From positions 42,428,287-42,492,286 of the forward strand of contig NC_065532.1 of assembly GCF_020184175.1 (NCBI RefSeq): a DNA stretch of 64,000 nt. Direction: 5' to 3'. The notes below the pieces were generated by a model. The model had not been told where the DNA came from, ran no database searches, and saw only the letters and a program-made list of their open reading frames with translations. The position numbers and the translations under genes are program-made. This document shows, piece by piece, positions 39,101-50,424 of this stretch. Positions within the stretch are counted from its first letter, which is position 1; each line of letters begins with the position of its first letter. Origin of the DNA: Aphis gossypii (taxonomy: Eukaryota; Arthropoda; Insecta; Hemiptera; Aphididae).

Positions 39101-42100
39101 ATTGGGACAAGTGCCATGAAATAACTGAACATTTTTTTGAAATCAAAGTAGTGTTCAAGTGAGTAATTTATAAGAATGTATATAAGATTTATTTTTATAT
39201 TATGGTAAGTAATGGAAATTAAAAGAAAAAAATGGATAAAAATATACAAGATAATTATGTTAAAGGTAAACGATAATAATTTATTTCTTGAAAATTATTA
39301 ACGATTTTTTGATACACAATACACACATATACATAATATAATAATAATAATACTAGTAAATAGAATGTTACTTTGATAATTTCTATTCACATAATACAAT
39401 TTTGAACAAGTTGTTAATTACCTAGTTATATTACCTAGATCGTATAATAGTGTTAAAAAAATAAAATAAAGTTAAGATGGTAAATTGGCCCACAAAGGAA
39501 CCACTAAATGTTGATATACTCGACATCAAAACCTCATCAAAACTTTAAGTAGTATAACTAATTAATAAATTCAAATTCTCAGGAAAATTATGCTTAGAAA
39601 TAGAAAAGTGTAGGTTTCATAAAAAAAAAACACAAATATTTCAATTTATAACGTTAATACTTTTTGTTATTTGTGTGACCAAAGAAAGCCAAGTAGAACA
39701 TTTATAAATATTTACCGTTAATTAAATTTGAAACATTATTATTTTATTTTATGTATCAAATATGAATCTATTCCTAAAAACTATATAAAAATAAGAATTT
39801 GAAATTAGGCGAAATATTTTTAATATCTAACATAATTATTCTTCACAAAAGTTACATTTATCAAGATTTTCTACTGACAATTATTAGGTGGTTTTAGTTT
39901 CAAATCAATTTTAATACTTGTTATAATAATTGCTTAATAAAGTGCAATTATTTTTAAGTTAATTGTAAACAAAGTGCAATTATTTTTAAGTTGATTGTAA
40001 ACAAAGTGAATAGTTAATCAATATTTAATTTTTACTTCTTATGTATTAAATTGTAAATTAAATTATACAATTTATTGTAATCATTATTTTTTTTAATAAA
40101 ATTATAAAATTAAATATGCTATGAGCTTCACGGGCTTTATTGTTTGAAAATATACCGAGTATTTAAATATTTAAACTATACATATAGATACATTTTACAT
40201 GTATATTTAATAATATAATAATTATATTATGACCAGCTAAGTAATCATGTGAGTTAAATGGATTGAATGGTTTCCTAATGTATTAAGAATTTGTATGCTA
40301 TTTATTTGCTTTGGTATTTTATCACGCCATAATACATATATACGTCGATTATTCGATAGGTAAGATAAAATAAATGAAAATTACAAAAATTGGTTTAACA
40401 ATATCGTGCAAAACACGCTTATCAATAGTTACAAAATTATTTATCATACATAACGTTTGTCGACAGTTTATTACAACAAGGGGAATGATATTTGAAGGAT
40501 TACTGCTAGACGTGATTAAAACAATTTTGATTTAAGTAGAAATATTAACACATTTGTGTGGTTTGTATTACAATTATAATTAATAAATAAGATCTACCAT
40601 TTACCTACTGAAATAATTTAAAATTTTAAGCAATACAGTTGTTACACTTAGTTTTGTCTTTAAATATTTACTTAAGTTTGTATCGAAAACTACATAATAT
40701 TATAATATATTGTGCATACGGTATACCTAAAATAGTTATGTTTAGTAAAACGCCAATTCAAAAATATAAAGTAAAAAAACATTATTTTTGATAAAATGTT
40801 CCTTTAAAAGAGTATATAATAAAACTACCAATGTTAATCTTAAAAATAATAACAATAAAACAAAAAAACTATAAAATTCACTATAACCCATAGATGACAT
40901 ATCGATTTTTCTCAGTATTCGATAGAACAAGTTTATTTATTAGGTATATAAGGTATAATACTATTACATAAGTCAAGCATTTTATTTATTTTTATTTTTG
41001 ATCAATAAATGTGTATTTGGCGTCAAGTCAAAAATTATATAACATGTAGTTACCTATACTATTTGTATTTTGTAGTTTTGTTATATTTCTAATGCGCACT
41101 CTAAAGCTTATGAAACTCAATTTTTATATTATATTTAAATTCATTAAAAATAATTCTACGAATAAATAAAGTTTAACTATCGGAAAAATCTCAGAGGCAT
41201 TAAAAAATTATAGGCGTTATGGTAAATTGAGTATTTTCAAAATTGTATAGCTCATTAAACATCTATTTCTAATAATTTTTTAAGTAAAAAATCTAAAATT
41301 CTAAAAAGAAAGGTATGTTATTATTATTTTTAAAATAATTAATATTTGATTAAGTTATTTCAAATTCAATTAACAAATAAATAGATGCATATAATAATAG
41401 AACATAATATTATAAAAACTATTAGAATTATTATACCTATTACGATTCATATTGTAACTACATAATACATGATATTATACTCATAGACTGTCGTTCTCAA
41501 ATATTGTACATTAATATCAATAAACTTTTAAGTTATAATTTTATAATAAATTGATATTTAATTTAATTATAATTAGGTAATTTATTTATATTATAAAATA
41601 TAGACGATTGACATCGTACAGATAACACGTTTGTTACTACCTAGTTGGAAAAATTGAGATATTTAATAAGGCACTCTAAAAGATAATAATATAAACAACA
41701 TATTTACAAATGTAACTTTAAATGCACAATCCCTAGAAATATTAATAATTTTAGTTGAACTGGTACTTATTATCTAGTAAAAATAATTTAAAATATAATA
41801 CTATTTGATAATATAAATTATTTTTGAAAATCCATTAATAATGTACCTATAGCCGCACATTTGTTCCTAACACAATAACAATTTAGATTAGTCAACTAAA
41901 ACCACAACATCTAATAAAAAGTTAAGGAGTGTATACTGTATATTATATAATATACATAATATCTAGACAAGGGCAAAATTTATAGGTAATTTTATAGCTA
42001 AAACACAAAGAACTGTTTTTTGTAGCTTTGTAATGTACCGAAAATAAAATAAAAAATAACTAAATAACTCAAACGGACAGTTCAAGACCCATTTTTCGAT

Positions 42101-45100
42101 TACCCAAATAATAACCACAAAACTTATGATAAAATAAAAATGTTTAAATACCTTTTGTATAGGCTCACTAAATTACACTCAAAATATTAAAATTTTAAAC
42201 TTTTTAAATTATTATATTAACAATTTTACCGTCAATATTTTATGAGATATTTTGATTATAATAATATAATATAGGTAGGTAATTCTAACCTTCATATTTA
42301 TTTTTAAAACGAACGTCTCTTAAATTAAACATAGATAGTTTTTGATTAATTGTTGATTGTTGAATACAATTTTAATAAGTCCTGATAACATTGTGTTATT
42401 TTCAACTTTATAATGTTTAAAACTTTTCATCTTCATTCAACTTTTCAACTTTTCACAATGGACAATCGAGACAATCGATTTATTTTTATATTTCATTAGA
42501 TATTATAAATATCTATAATATAGAAAACAAAAATCATTGAAAATAGTTTTATAATCGATGTTGGAAACACTAACTAAAATCAGTTTTATGTACCTAGTTA
42601 TATATTATACAAAAAAAAAGAACCATAATAAAGATGGAATATAATTTAAAGAGAAAATGTTAATACATTGAATAGGTAATATAGGTACGTTAGTATATTA
42701 TTGAAGAAAATAATTTTATATAACTTATTTCAAAGAAACGTATTTTTAAAAATGACTTGTTTCCAAATAAAAGCTTGTAATTTTATATTTGTATCGAAAA
42801 ATTGTTCTGTTCCCTTTTAACGAGACAGCGCGTAGGATCTATTCATACTTTCCAGGAATATTTTGTCCACATTATATTCAATTCCAATACAAGTTCTTCA
42901 TTAGAAACAAGAGTTTAGATTAAATATATATTAAAATGTATTCATAAATTTTTCCCAAACACAAATAGATATATAAATAAGTATTAATACTTATTACAAT
43001 TTACCGATACGGATCATAAAACTAGTCGTTAGGTCACCACGTAAACATTTAATACAATTTTATTGTGCATAGAATATAAAACGTGAAACACACACGTTGG
43101 ATATTTTGTTAGGTTGAACCAATTAGGTAAAATACTCAACATTAAAACGAAGGTATACCTACATGAACAAATATTATTAGATAGGTAATTATTATTGGCT
43201 TAAAATGCTGTTGAAAATAACTTTTCTTTTACGTATAATATATAATATAAAATAAATAATGAACTTTCAACCGAAAAATATAGGTAAAATAAATTATTTT
43301 ACTATATATTTTAGTAAAATATAAATACGATATATAAATGTCACTTATTTGTCCATTAATAATGTTTAGAATAACTTAATATTTTTATATGAACTTTAGT
43401 ATATTTAAAAGACTTCCCATAGATATTATTACATAAAAACTTTTAAAATAAATAGGTAATAAAATTAGATAATTTTAACATTTATCGAGCACTTACAATG
43501 TTACCAACCATACTAAGTTTATTTTTCGTAATTAAATATAGAAATAAATTGTTCAAAATAATACTGCAGATATTTAAAACTATAAAAAGTAAAATGATTA
43601 CTTCTAGAGTTTGTTTATGGTTGTTTTATTGTTTAACTAGTAGGTACACACATCAAAAGTTTACAACAAAGGATCTATTACTAGTAAACATAAAATAATA
43701 GGTCAAATAAAACATTGAATATACGATTCCAGATTAACTTAATTTTTTATATCGAAAAAATTATTAGACGATCATTATATTCATATCACTTAAATAAATA
43801 TTTGACGGTTGCAAAATATTTTTTTCAACTTTATCAATGCACTAACTTACAATTGTTATGATGTAAAAATGTCAATAATGGTACAAATACATACAGTAGT
43901 GTGATAAGTAGCCGATTAAAATTGAAAAACAAATTTTAGAATGAATTCTATGTTATAGTAAAATTACTAATTTTGTTTTAATATCCATAATTCATCTAAG
44001 AATGCAACACTTATTCATTAAATAAGAATTGTTTTTATTTAGCGGACACATAGAAAGTTAAATTTAGTTCATAAGTTATATGTATACAATTATATACAAC
44101 GACACAACAACCAGATTTATTACTTCAATAGACGTTTTCAAAAACATAAGAAATCACTTAATTCAAAAACATTACATAAATTGTACGAGCTATTTAAAAA
44201 GTGCAACGTTAAAGTTAACCGGTTAATAACCTATTTGCTAATTAAAATTAATTAATAAAAATAAATAATTAACTTTATTGGCTAACATAATTTTAAAAAG
44301 TATTACGTAAAAAACTCTGTAAAAAACAGTTTTCAATTTACTAAATATTGAATATAATATAATAGATATGTTGTCTATCTTTGAAAGTTGTTAGAGCCTA
44401 AATTAGAGAATGGAATAAAGACTAAAACTTTTGAACAAAATGTATACGATAAAAATCATAGCTGATGCGAATAATAACATGTGTGAATTACTGAATTTCT
44501 TTCGATCGCACAAAATTAACAACAAATCGTAATTTTTGTATTTTACTGAGAATTGCTAGAGATTTGACTACCTATGCGGTTTAAGTGACATATATCCCCG
44601 ACGTATTTAGAATAGCTTATACACATTAAATAGAAATAAAATCACAGAGAAGAATAGAGTCCAAAAATCTACCATTATCGGAATTTAAAACTTCCTATAT
44701 GCATAACACGCCTATAACGGCTTACGCCGAAATACCACGAGGACAGGAATAGTAGACAAAAATTACATCGAATTATTTCAATGTATTTCAAAGAAAATCG
44801 AAGTACCTACCTATACTCACTGCAGTACCTAATTATATTATTAATTTCATTGAAACACTGAGAGTCGAATACGGCGGGAAAAAAATGTATTGCATGATAA
44901 ACCTAACAAGATCATAAGCATATATAAGTTCACACATCAAATGTTATCTCTCAATGTTATGATTTGAAAACACTTAACTCCGACTGGCTGCTGCCGTTAT
45001 CTATATGAGAATCCCGCGTACGTTTAAACAACAAAGCAGAAGGCAGACGATAAAATTCCCATAACATAATATTATTTATTATTATTATTATTATTACTTG

Positions 45101-48100
45101 TTCGTGGTGGGTTTATCGGCGATCACGTTCCGGTATTCGCAGCGATCGGTATAAGGGTTGTTGTTATTGTTGATGTTGTTGTATTTGACGTTGTTATAGT
45201 TGTTGTTGTTGTTGTTGTTATAGCTGTTATTGTTGTTGTTACTGCTATGGTAATAATTGTTGTTGTTGTTATTGTGTAAAGAGTGGTTCGGCAACATCGC
45301 GGGCACCGGCACTTGAGCGTCGTTCAGACCGCCCATCGGGGGATGATTGCTGTCGTAAGGGATGTAATATTGGTTGTGCGGCTGCGGCGGCGGAAAGTCG
45401 GCCACCGACGGATGAGCGGGCACGCCGTGACAGTCGTACGACGGTTGGTTGGGCGAGTAGACGGGCTGGTACGACACGGGCGACATCGACGACGACGAGG
45501 ACATGGGCGGCGACAGCGACGACGAAGACACGGACCGGTAGCCGTTGTCCAGCGACGTGACCGGCGACATCGCGGCGCACAGATTCTGTGGTTGCGGCGC
45601 TGCATCGCGGGCGAGTCGCACAGTTGGTGGTACGACAACTGCGGATTTCCGTGTTGTTGTTGTTGGAGGTGATGGTGCTGCTGCTGCTGCTGCTGAAGAT
45701 GTGGCGCGTACGAGTGACGATGACGGTCTACCGCGGCCGGCGCGAAACCGGTCACGGCTAGAGGCATCATCGTGCCGCCGGCGGTGTACATGGACGACGG
45801 TACGGCCGCGGGATCGTCGCAACAGCCGCCCGGAAACATGACGTCGCCGTAAAGATCGTCGTCGTACCGATGCGCCAGGTTTTGGATTTTTCGATCCAAA
45901 GGTTCGATAAGGCCGTAATTATTATCCTTTCGCGGCGGCGGGCGCGAAACGCGGAAAAACGAACGGAAAAAAAAATCACGAAACGACAATAAGTATATTA
46001 TAATATTATACCGTTATATATAATTAACGACGTACGCGATGACCGGAAGCGGCGAGAGACTTTCGAACGACAAAACGGTCAGGACACTAATATAATAATG
46101 ATAGCGATAATATAATATCACCGGCGACAGTTAGCGGCAGAGCGCGGTAACGGCTTCGTCGTCGGCGGCACGAGCGTCAAAAACCCTAACCGCACTCAAC
46201 TCGGAATCGCGTGTACAGCACATGTTGCTTCCGACTCGGCGACTACTTCTGGCGACCGTGGCGAATCGCTCGACATTGACACATTGAAGAAAGGGAAAAA
46301 ATCGCGGGCACGCGGACCGCCTCCGCCGGTGGGTCGTGCCGCTGCGTATGCGCGAGTGGTCCGGTCCTGCAGTGCAGCCGGGCTTGCGCACCGTAACATC
46401 GCGGGCGGCGGGCGTGCGCGCGCTCACTCACTCGGCCCGTCTCCCGCGGCGGCAACACTGCACCGGTCGCTCGGCGGTGCTCTGGGTGCGAGTGACGCAG
46501 CGTTTTGTGCATCGCGCGCGTCGCGCCCGCGCGAGACGGCCGACGGGTTTCCGCCGGTGCACCGCCGCGCCGCCGACGGTAACTATGCAATTCTCGTGAC
46601 CCGAGGTCAGGGTCTACGGCGACCCGGAGGAAGGATACACCACCGATCGCGATACTGACCCATACCCATTGTATAATAATAATAATATAATATTATAAAT
46701 ATTATGGTTTTCGACTCGTTAAATATTGCAGTGTTGTTGTGACGGTAATTTGTAAGTTATCGCCGTATTGTGGCTGTAGGGACTGGAGGTTTGCGTGTTT
46801 TTTTCAATAATCATTCAAAACAAAGTTCATTAATAACTATTATCATATTATTATACGTTTCCGCGAAAAGAGATATCGCCGCCAAATCGGTATGATAAAG
46901 TATAGGTATATACTTGGCAGGGGCGACCAAACAAGTCAATCGCGGACAATTTCAAAGTCGATCGTGTTAGAATTTATTTTTAGGGCCACGTGCTCTATAT
47001 TATGTTTCTTAATAATAATTAGTTATTCAATAATAAAAAAAATTTTCTATATGGAAGTCGATCCTCAAAGATGGAGTACATATTTAATAGATAGTGACCA
47101 AAAAAAGTTTGGCCACCCCGGGTATATAATATGTCTTGCGACGGGGAGGTTTTTTATTTTTGACCCGGACGGACAATAACCAAGTAATCATTTATGATAT
47201 CGTTTAAATTGCAAAGTGTTACTATATGCAGAAAACGCTTACATTTCGTTATTACATGAAGATAAATGTATATTATGTTAACATTTAAATATTAGCACAC
47301 CGCTGACCTTCAGTAGAATATAAATGTTTGTATGTAACAAAATTAATACATTTTATAATTTCCTAGCGCACGCACCATGTTTTTTTTACCGATTTAACTT
47401 ATCAGCTATATAGTAGCAAGTATATCAACAAGTAGAATGTTAGTATCATCTTACACAACGTCGTGTGAACTTTTTTTTACAAATACAATGTATAACATAA
47501 AAAATTGCATTATTGAAACATTTGAAATACAGTATATTTAAAATTAAATTTCAAACAAATTTGTTAAATTATGTAGCAGTAATTTTTTTTAACAAATTGG
47601 AAAATATATTTATTTATATTATATTGAACTTTGCGCAACAATTGAAAACTCGCTAGAGAATGTACATCTATGTCACAAATACAATAAATTAAGTTAAGAT
47701 AAAAAGAAATGAATAGAATTTAACGATATTACTAAGAAAAATAAAAAGTATTATTCAGCAATCCATTTAAGTACATGAAATGCAAAGTTATAGCAAAATA
47801 AAGAAATTGCTATACGTAGGATGTAAATATACTTGTATACTAGATACAGGTAAATTAGCTTAATTATGTAATTTAAAATTATTTTAATTTGTTACATGAA
47901 TACCTACGTTTAAAAATTAGAACAGGAAATAAAAACCAGTTGATGAACAAGCGTCCCACTACGCCTCTTTATAATGCAAAATATAATGGCATACCTATTA
48001 TAACTTATAAATGACCTATTATACATTTTAATTTTAAAATAAACTAATGTATTGGGATGAAAAAATTCGAATTTCCGAATTTCTACGTAAATGAAAAAAT

Positions 48101-50413
48101 GTATTATTAATGGTGATTGAATCCAAACATATATTTGATTTATGTCCGACTAAATAAAAATTTTCTATTCTGAATTTTAAGGTTCAAACGTACATTTTCA
48201 ATGTAAGTTTATACTGTACATTAATAACATAAATATAAAATAAAATCACAGTTATTCCATATTTATTCTAGGTACACTACAGTTAGCAAGTGCAATTTAA
48301 CCTATCTAATACGTTGTAGAAAGAATTATTTTACTATTAACATAAATTAAAATTAAAATAGATTAACGTAATAAAATCTAGATATTTAGATCCATTATTT
48401 TAGATTTTAGCGATCAATGTGATGAATATACAATGGATGTATGACATTGCTTATCTGTCATCATCTTTCAGAGTTGTAAACATGTTTAGATTTTTAATTT
48501 CAGTATCTTTTCTGGTGAGAAAGTTAATCTTATTGGTACTTTAGTGGGGTTTAAAATAAAAATTTACAAATACCTTTTTTAATAACTGAAAAAAAAATAA
48601 AAATTAGTAAAAATGGAAAACCAAAAATTTGTAAGCAAACCAATTTTCGACAGTCGGATTTTTAATTTTGTTGTTATTTAAAAACAAATAACCATACAAG
48701 TAGTAACTGAAAATGTTCACTAAACATTTATATTAATACTTCTATATGGATGATATTATAATCTTCAAAATATTGTGAATTTTTAGACCAATTTATAAAT
48801 ATTTGAAAGTTTTTGTTCGGTTAAGTTTATTTTCTAACAGCGGGGTACGAATGCTCGCACTTTACTTTGATGTGTATAATAAGATGATTACGTACAGTGT
48901 TGGAATAACAAAGAACATGATTTTGACTATTCAAAGGCATATATTATGATTGAGCGTAAAATTGGATGCGACGTTGCCAATTCGTTAATAACAAATTTTA
49001 ATTATTTCTTTATTATTTTTAATATTTAAAAACGATACAAATACTCAAATGTAAATAATTCAAAAACGTAAACAATTTACATTTAATTGAATCTGTAGAG
49101 TAGTAATCCTCATTAGCACTTTTAAAATGGAATTATCAATTAATACTATAGATATACACTGTTTTTTACAGAACCTCCACCTAATATCTATCTATCTGCC
49201 CAATGTCTAATAAATCAAAATGTGTGTACATTCGCTATTAACAAATCATTCCACCTTTCTGAACTTATATGGAGAATTTAATTTTCCATTTTAAAAAATA
49301 AATATAAAATGTTAACACTGCAAAAAAATATACGTAAGCTGACCCAGCTGAATCACGAACTTAACTGACAGTAAATATTAAATAGGCATAGACACTATAG
49401 ACTTAAAATTATCATGCACAATTATAGTTAGGTATATTTTTACATGTATATGGGAATTTACAGTAACGATGGTAATTCTGATGCAATATAAAAATATGAT
49501 CTAAAATATTATAATTTATAACCAATTACTTCTTAATGATGAAGAGTTTATCTGGTACTATAGTAACGTTCTATTAGGATTTACCGTGCGCTTATATACT
49601 TGACAACGTTATTTAAAAGTAAAAATAATATAGCGTGCTCAACCGTATGGCGTTTTCAATAATTTTTAATAAACAATTTTAGCTTGCTCCAAAAGCTTAA
49701 AAATGTAATACAAGTTAATAACAATAATAAATTATATGAAAATTAGGTATATAGTATATACTATTAAAATAGTAAAATAAATGCTGTTTCAGGAAAATTA
49801 AAATAAAATAATTTTAATACTTTTTTTTCGTAATACTAATGGTAAAATAAATTACTTTAATAGTAGTATCAAAATATAATTATAAGTAATATAAAAAAGA
49901 ATGACCGTTTTCGCCGAGAATCGTTATTTAAATCAAATTCAAATTTAATATATATACTACAGAGACTTACTCGACGACGAGGTCCATTCTAGGCCTATAG
50001 TATAGTAAAGTGGTTACCTAATTTTCCTTTTTTTTATGAAGTGGCTTTAACCAAAATATCAAAACGATTAAATGATAAGTTATAAATTAGCTGACCACAC
50101 TATCAATACTAATACAATATCCTTATTAAATCTTACAATCTACCTAATAATGTTCCATTAATATGTTTTCATTTTTCATTGTGAAAAATATGAATTTAAT
50201 ATTTATATAAAAATAAAATCTTATTTTGTGTTTAAACTTAAAAGGATTTATATTTTAAACAACTAAATGTAAAATAATATTTCCTTACCTTGGTGGATTT
50301 GAGCATACAGTTCCTTCTGCACTATTTCGGGATGAAGTAGACTTTTTATCGTCTATTCCTTGCTCTCGATCTTCTTCTTCGCCATCACGAGACGAGTTGC
50401 TATTGTCCCCCAT
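15795..50413 (-). CDS. Met: Methoprene-tolerant, juvenile-hormone receptor (bHLH-PAS)
   Basis: Fifteen coding exons with consistent phases: 50289-50413, 28345-28511, 28206-28285, 27158-27244, 22632-22743, 21102-21278, 20883-21036, 19233-19339, 18911-19167, 18185-18851, 18001-18041, 16869-16929, 16760-16803, 15934-16116, 15795-15863; 776 aa. All introns are GT/AG. Domains: an acidic/Ser N-terminus (1-41), bHLH (about 45-97; RNLAEKQRREKLN, then KTSVLRLSAAYLRL), PAS-A (about 122-235), PAS-B (about 281-400; EYITRHQIDGRII, HRDDVRWVMIALRQ, GSSCYRLLSKNGEF, ESFICVNTLV), a Ser/Pro region, an acidic patch (LFLGPDSYDSF) and a Gln-rich coiled coil at the end (694-772). Met binds juvenile hormone in PAS-B, pairs with Taiman/SRC and switches on targets such as Kr-h1. 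PAS-B matches Met rather than Clock, Cycle or AhR. Tyr285 and Thr287 in EYITRH align with pocket residues reported for Tribolium Met. The start (ATGGGGGACAATAG) is the first ATG after an acceptor at 50425-50426. Confidence 0.93.
18116..18143. repeat. (TA)n microsatellite
   Basis: Uninterrupted TA dinucleotides inside the intron between the 667-bp exon and the 41-bp exon of Met. Confidence 0.95.
18185..19339 (-). CDS. Met: Met exons encoding PAS-B and the Ser/Pro region
   Basis: Exons 19233-19339 (residues 301-336), 18911-19167 (337-422) and 18185-18851 (423-644). The first two complete PAS-B and its C-terminal cap (KKEIIEMKKRFTPLI). The 667-bp exon is the longest; it encodes a low-complexity Ser/Pro/Gln/Asn-rich stretch with short basic patches (YERRGG-like and LPKKAKM) that could serve in nuclear import. 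The reading frame stays open past the donor (ACTTG then GTAGTTAC at 18184) and would stop six codons later, so unspliced or alternatively polyadenylated transcripts would give a shorter protein of about 646 aa. Confidence 0.9.
20883..28285 (-). CDS. Met: Met exons encoding the linker, PAS-A and the start of PAS-B
   Basis: Exons 28206-28285 (residues 98-124), 27158-27244 (125-153), 22632-22743 (154-190), 21102-21278 (191-249) and 20883-21036 (250-300). PAS-A begins at about VADLLLDDNDIYLMVTSAGK and includes VFVSHSVENILGYSQ and LFNIANPKDHDEL, the usual PAS pattern of 'G.I.FVS.....LGY...D..G.S.....HP.D'. The fourth of these exons carries a family-typical variable loop followed by RRSFYLRLIKKVV. 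The last carries EYITRH, the entry to the hormone pocket. Long AT-rich introns (4.4 and 1.4 kb) lie between. Confidence 0.92.
22744..27157 (-). other. 4.4-kb Met intron with a CpG-containing patch
   Basis: Mostly AT-rich. At about 24.95-25.66 kb CpG and G+C rise: a GAGAGAGAGAGAG tract lies at 25479-25491 and several CG-containing words follow. This may be an internal regulatory region or alternative promoter, but no convincing exon with Met phase was found there. Confidence 0.5.
28345..28511 (-). CDS. Met: Met exon encoding the bHLH domain
   Basis: Acceptor TTTCAG before TTCTAGCC; donor CGAT then GTAAGT. The basic region RQSRNLAEKQRRE has the Glu and Arg pairs that read E-box-like (JH response) half-sites in bHLH-PAS proteins. 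The helix-loop-helix runs LNNFIAELTKLVP to LRLSAAYLRLNR. The basic region differs from Clock (RNKSEKKRRDQFN) and agrees with the Met/GCE type (RN.AEK.RR.KLN). Confidence 0.95.
32611..32634. repeat. poly(A) run with GAAT tetranucleotides
   Basis: Twenty-four A followed by TGAATGAATGAATT. It could be the tail of an old retroposed element inserted in the Met intron, but no body is recognisable upstream. Confidence 0.7.
39939..40013. repeat. 32-bp tandem repeat, 2.3 copies
   Basis: Units 39939-39970 and 39971-40002 are identical at 31 of 32 positions (aaagtgcaattatttttaag start), followed by a partial third unit (aaagtgaatag). The near-identity implies a recent duplication. Confidence 0.9.
45075..45080 (-). 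terminator. candidate poly(A) signal after the GC-rich exon
   Basis: AATAAA on the - strand about 14 bases past the stop codon at 45094. It is very close to the stop, so possibly coincidental. Confidence 0.3.
45094..45926 (-). pseudogene. unrecognised Gln/Asn/Ser-Pro-rich coding exon with a frameshift
   Basis: From an acceptor-like CGAAAG (45928-45927) the frame reads DNNYGLIEPLDRKIQNLAHR and continues through MFPGG, a Q6-HHH-Q4 tract (about 45660-45700) and LSYHQLCDSPA. Near 45600 the protein-like reading moves to another frame: DAAPQPQNLCAAMSPVTS, then YRSVSSSSLSPPM, QPVYSPNQPSYDCHG, long Asn runs, and a stop at 45094. In both parts the third codon position is strongly G/C while the flanks are AT-rich, which argues for a genuinely coding exon under recent selection. 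Adding one base at about CCCGC-GATGCA would give a continuous frame of about 278 codons, so the break is either a sequence error or a recent inactivation. The composition suits a developmental transcription factor's low-complexity tail, but no DNA-binding domain is present, so I do not name it. It lies on the same strand as Met, inside its second intron; Met's phase does not fit it. Confidence 0.55.
45170..45272. repeat. TTG/TTA (Asn codon) repeats
   Basis: Imperfect (TTG)n with TTA variants, encoding polyasparagine on the - strand in the exon above. Mixed AAC/AAT codons suggest the runs have been retained for some time and are not a single fresh expansion. Confidence 0.8.
46131..46660. promoter_or_regulatory. 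CpG-rich island, possible promoter or first exon
   Basis: The most G+C- and CpG-rich stretch of the window, with sharp edges into AT-rich DNA. Open frames exist on both strands here, but that is expected at this composition. On the - strand an ATG at about 46280 starts MSSDSPRSPEVV; a donor-like GAA then GTAGTC after ten codons has the phase that would join the exon at 45926. This is weak evidence for a short first exon. Alternatively the island is a promoter for the nested gene or an internal Met promoter. Confidence 0.4.
46918..47121. mobile_element. degenerate MITE-like element
   Basis: The left end CAGGGGCGACCAAAC and the right end, read on the other strand as CCGGGGTGGCCAAAC, agree at 11 of 15 positions. 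About 204 bp, no coding potential, GC-rich ends in AT-rich DNA. CAGGGGCG-type termini recall hAT-like MITEs. No clear target-site duplication, so it is old. Confidence 0.45.
47122..50280. other. part of Met second intron, nothing recognised
   Basis: AT-rich intronic sequence between the MITE-like element and the start-codon exon. No protein-like frame or repeat family identified. Confidence 0.6.
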
Positions 50414-50424
50414 GACTGCTATAC
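50289..50424 (-). CDS. Met: Met exon carrying the start codon
   Basis: The acceptor AG (after tattctct, at 50426-50425) is followed by 11 noncoding bases and ATG at 50413. It encodes residues 1-41 plus two bases (MGDNSNSSRDGEEEDREQG and on), highly acidic and serine-rich. The donor CAAG then GTAAGG is strong. Joining its final AG to the next exon gives the codon AGT and runs straight into the bHLH, which fixes this exon as the N-terminus even though it lies 21.8 kb upstream. A noncoding exon must lie further upstream. Confidence 0.88.

Larger units (their letters stand above)
28512..50288 (-). other. 21.8-kb second intron of Met
   Basis: AT-rich throughout except for the GC-rich block at about 45.1-46.7 kb (separate entries) and a MITE-like element at 46918-47121. 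Simple repeats include (AC)n near 30008-30020, a poly(A) run at 32611-32634 and a 32-bp tandem repeat at 39939-40013. Short frames elsewhere in it have no recognisable domain. I see no RNA gene. Confidence 0.75.

Noticed and set aside
45283..45841. Open + strand frames opposite the Gln/Asn-rich exon
   Set aside because: Arg/His/Val-rich antisense shadows; codon third-position bias supports the - strand frames instead.
46284..46658. 124-codon + strand and 115-codon - strand frames in the CpG island
   Set aside because: Arg/Ala/Pro-rich on both strands and explained by composition; no domain, and no splice evidence beyond the weak MSSDSPRSPE possibility.
47059..47179. Frame with MEVDPQRWSTYLIDSD
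   Set aside because: Short, overlaps the MITE-like element, and has no counterpart or splice context.
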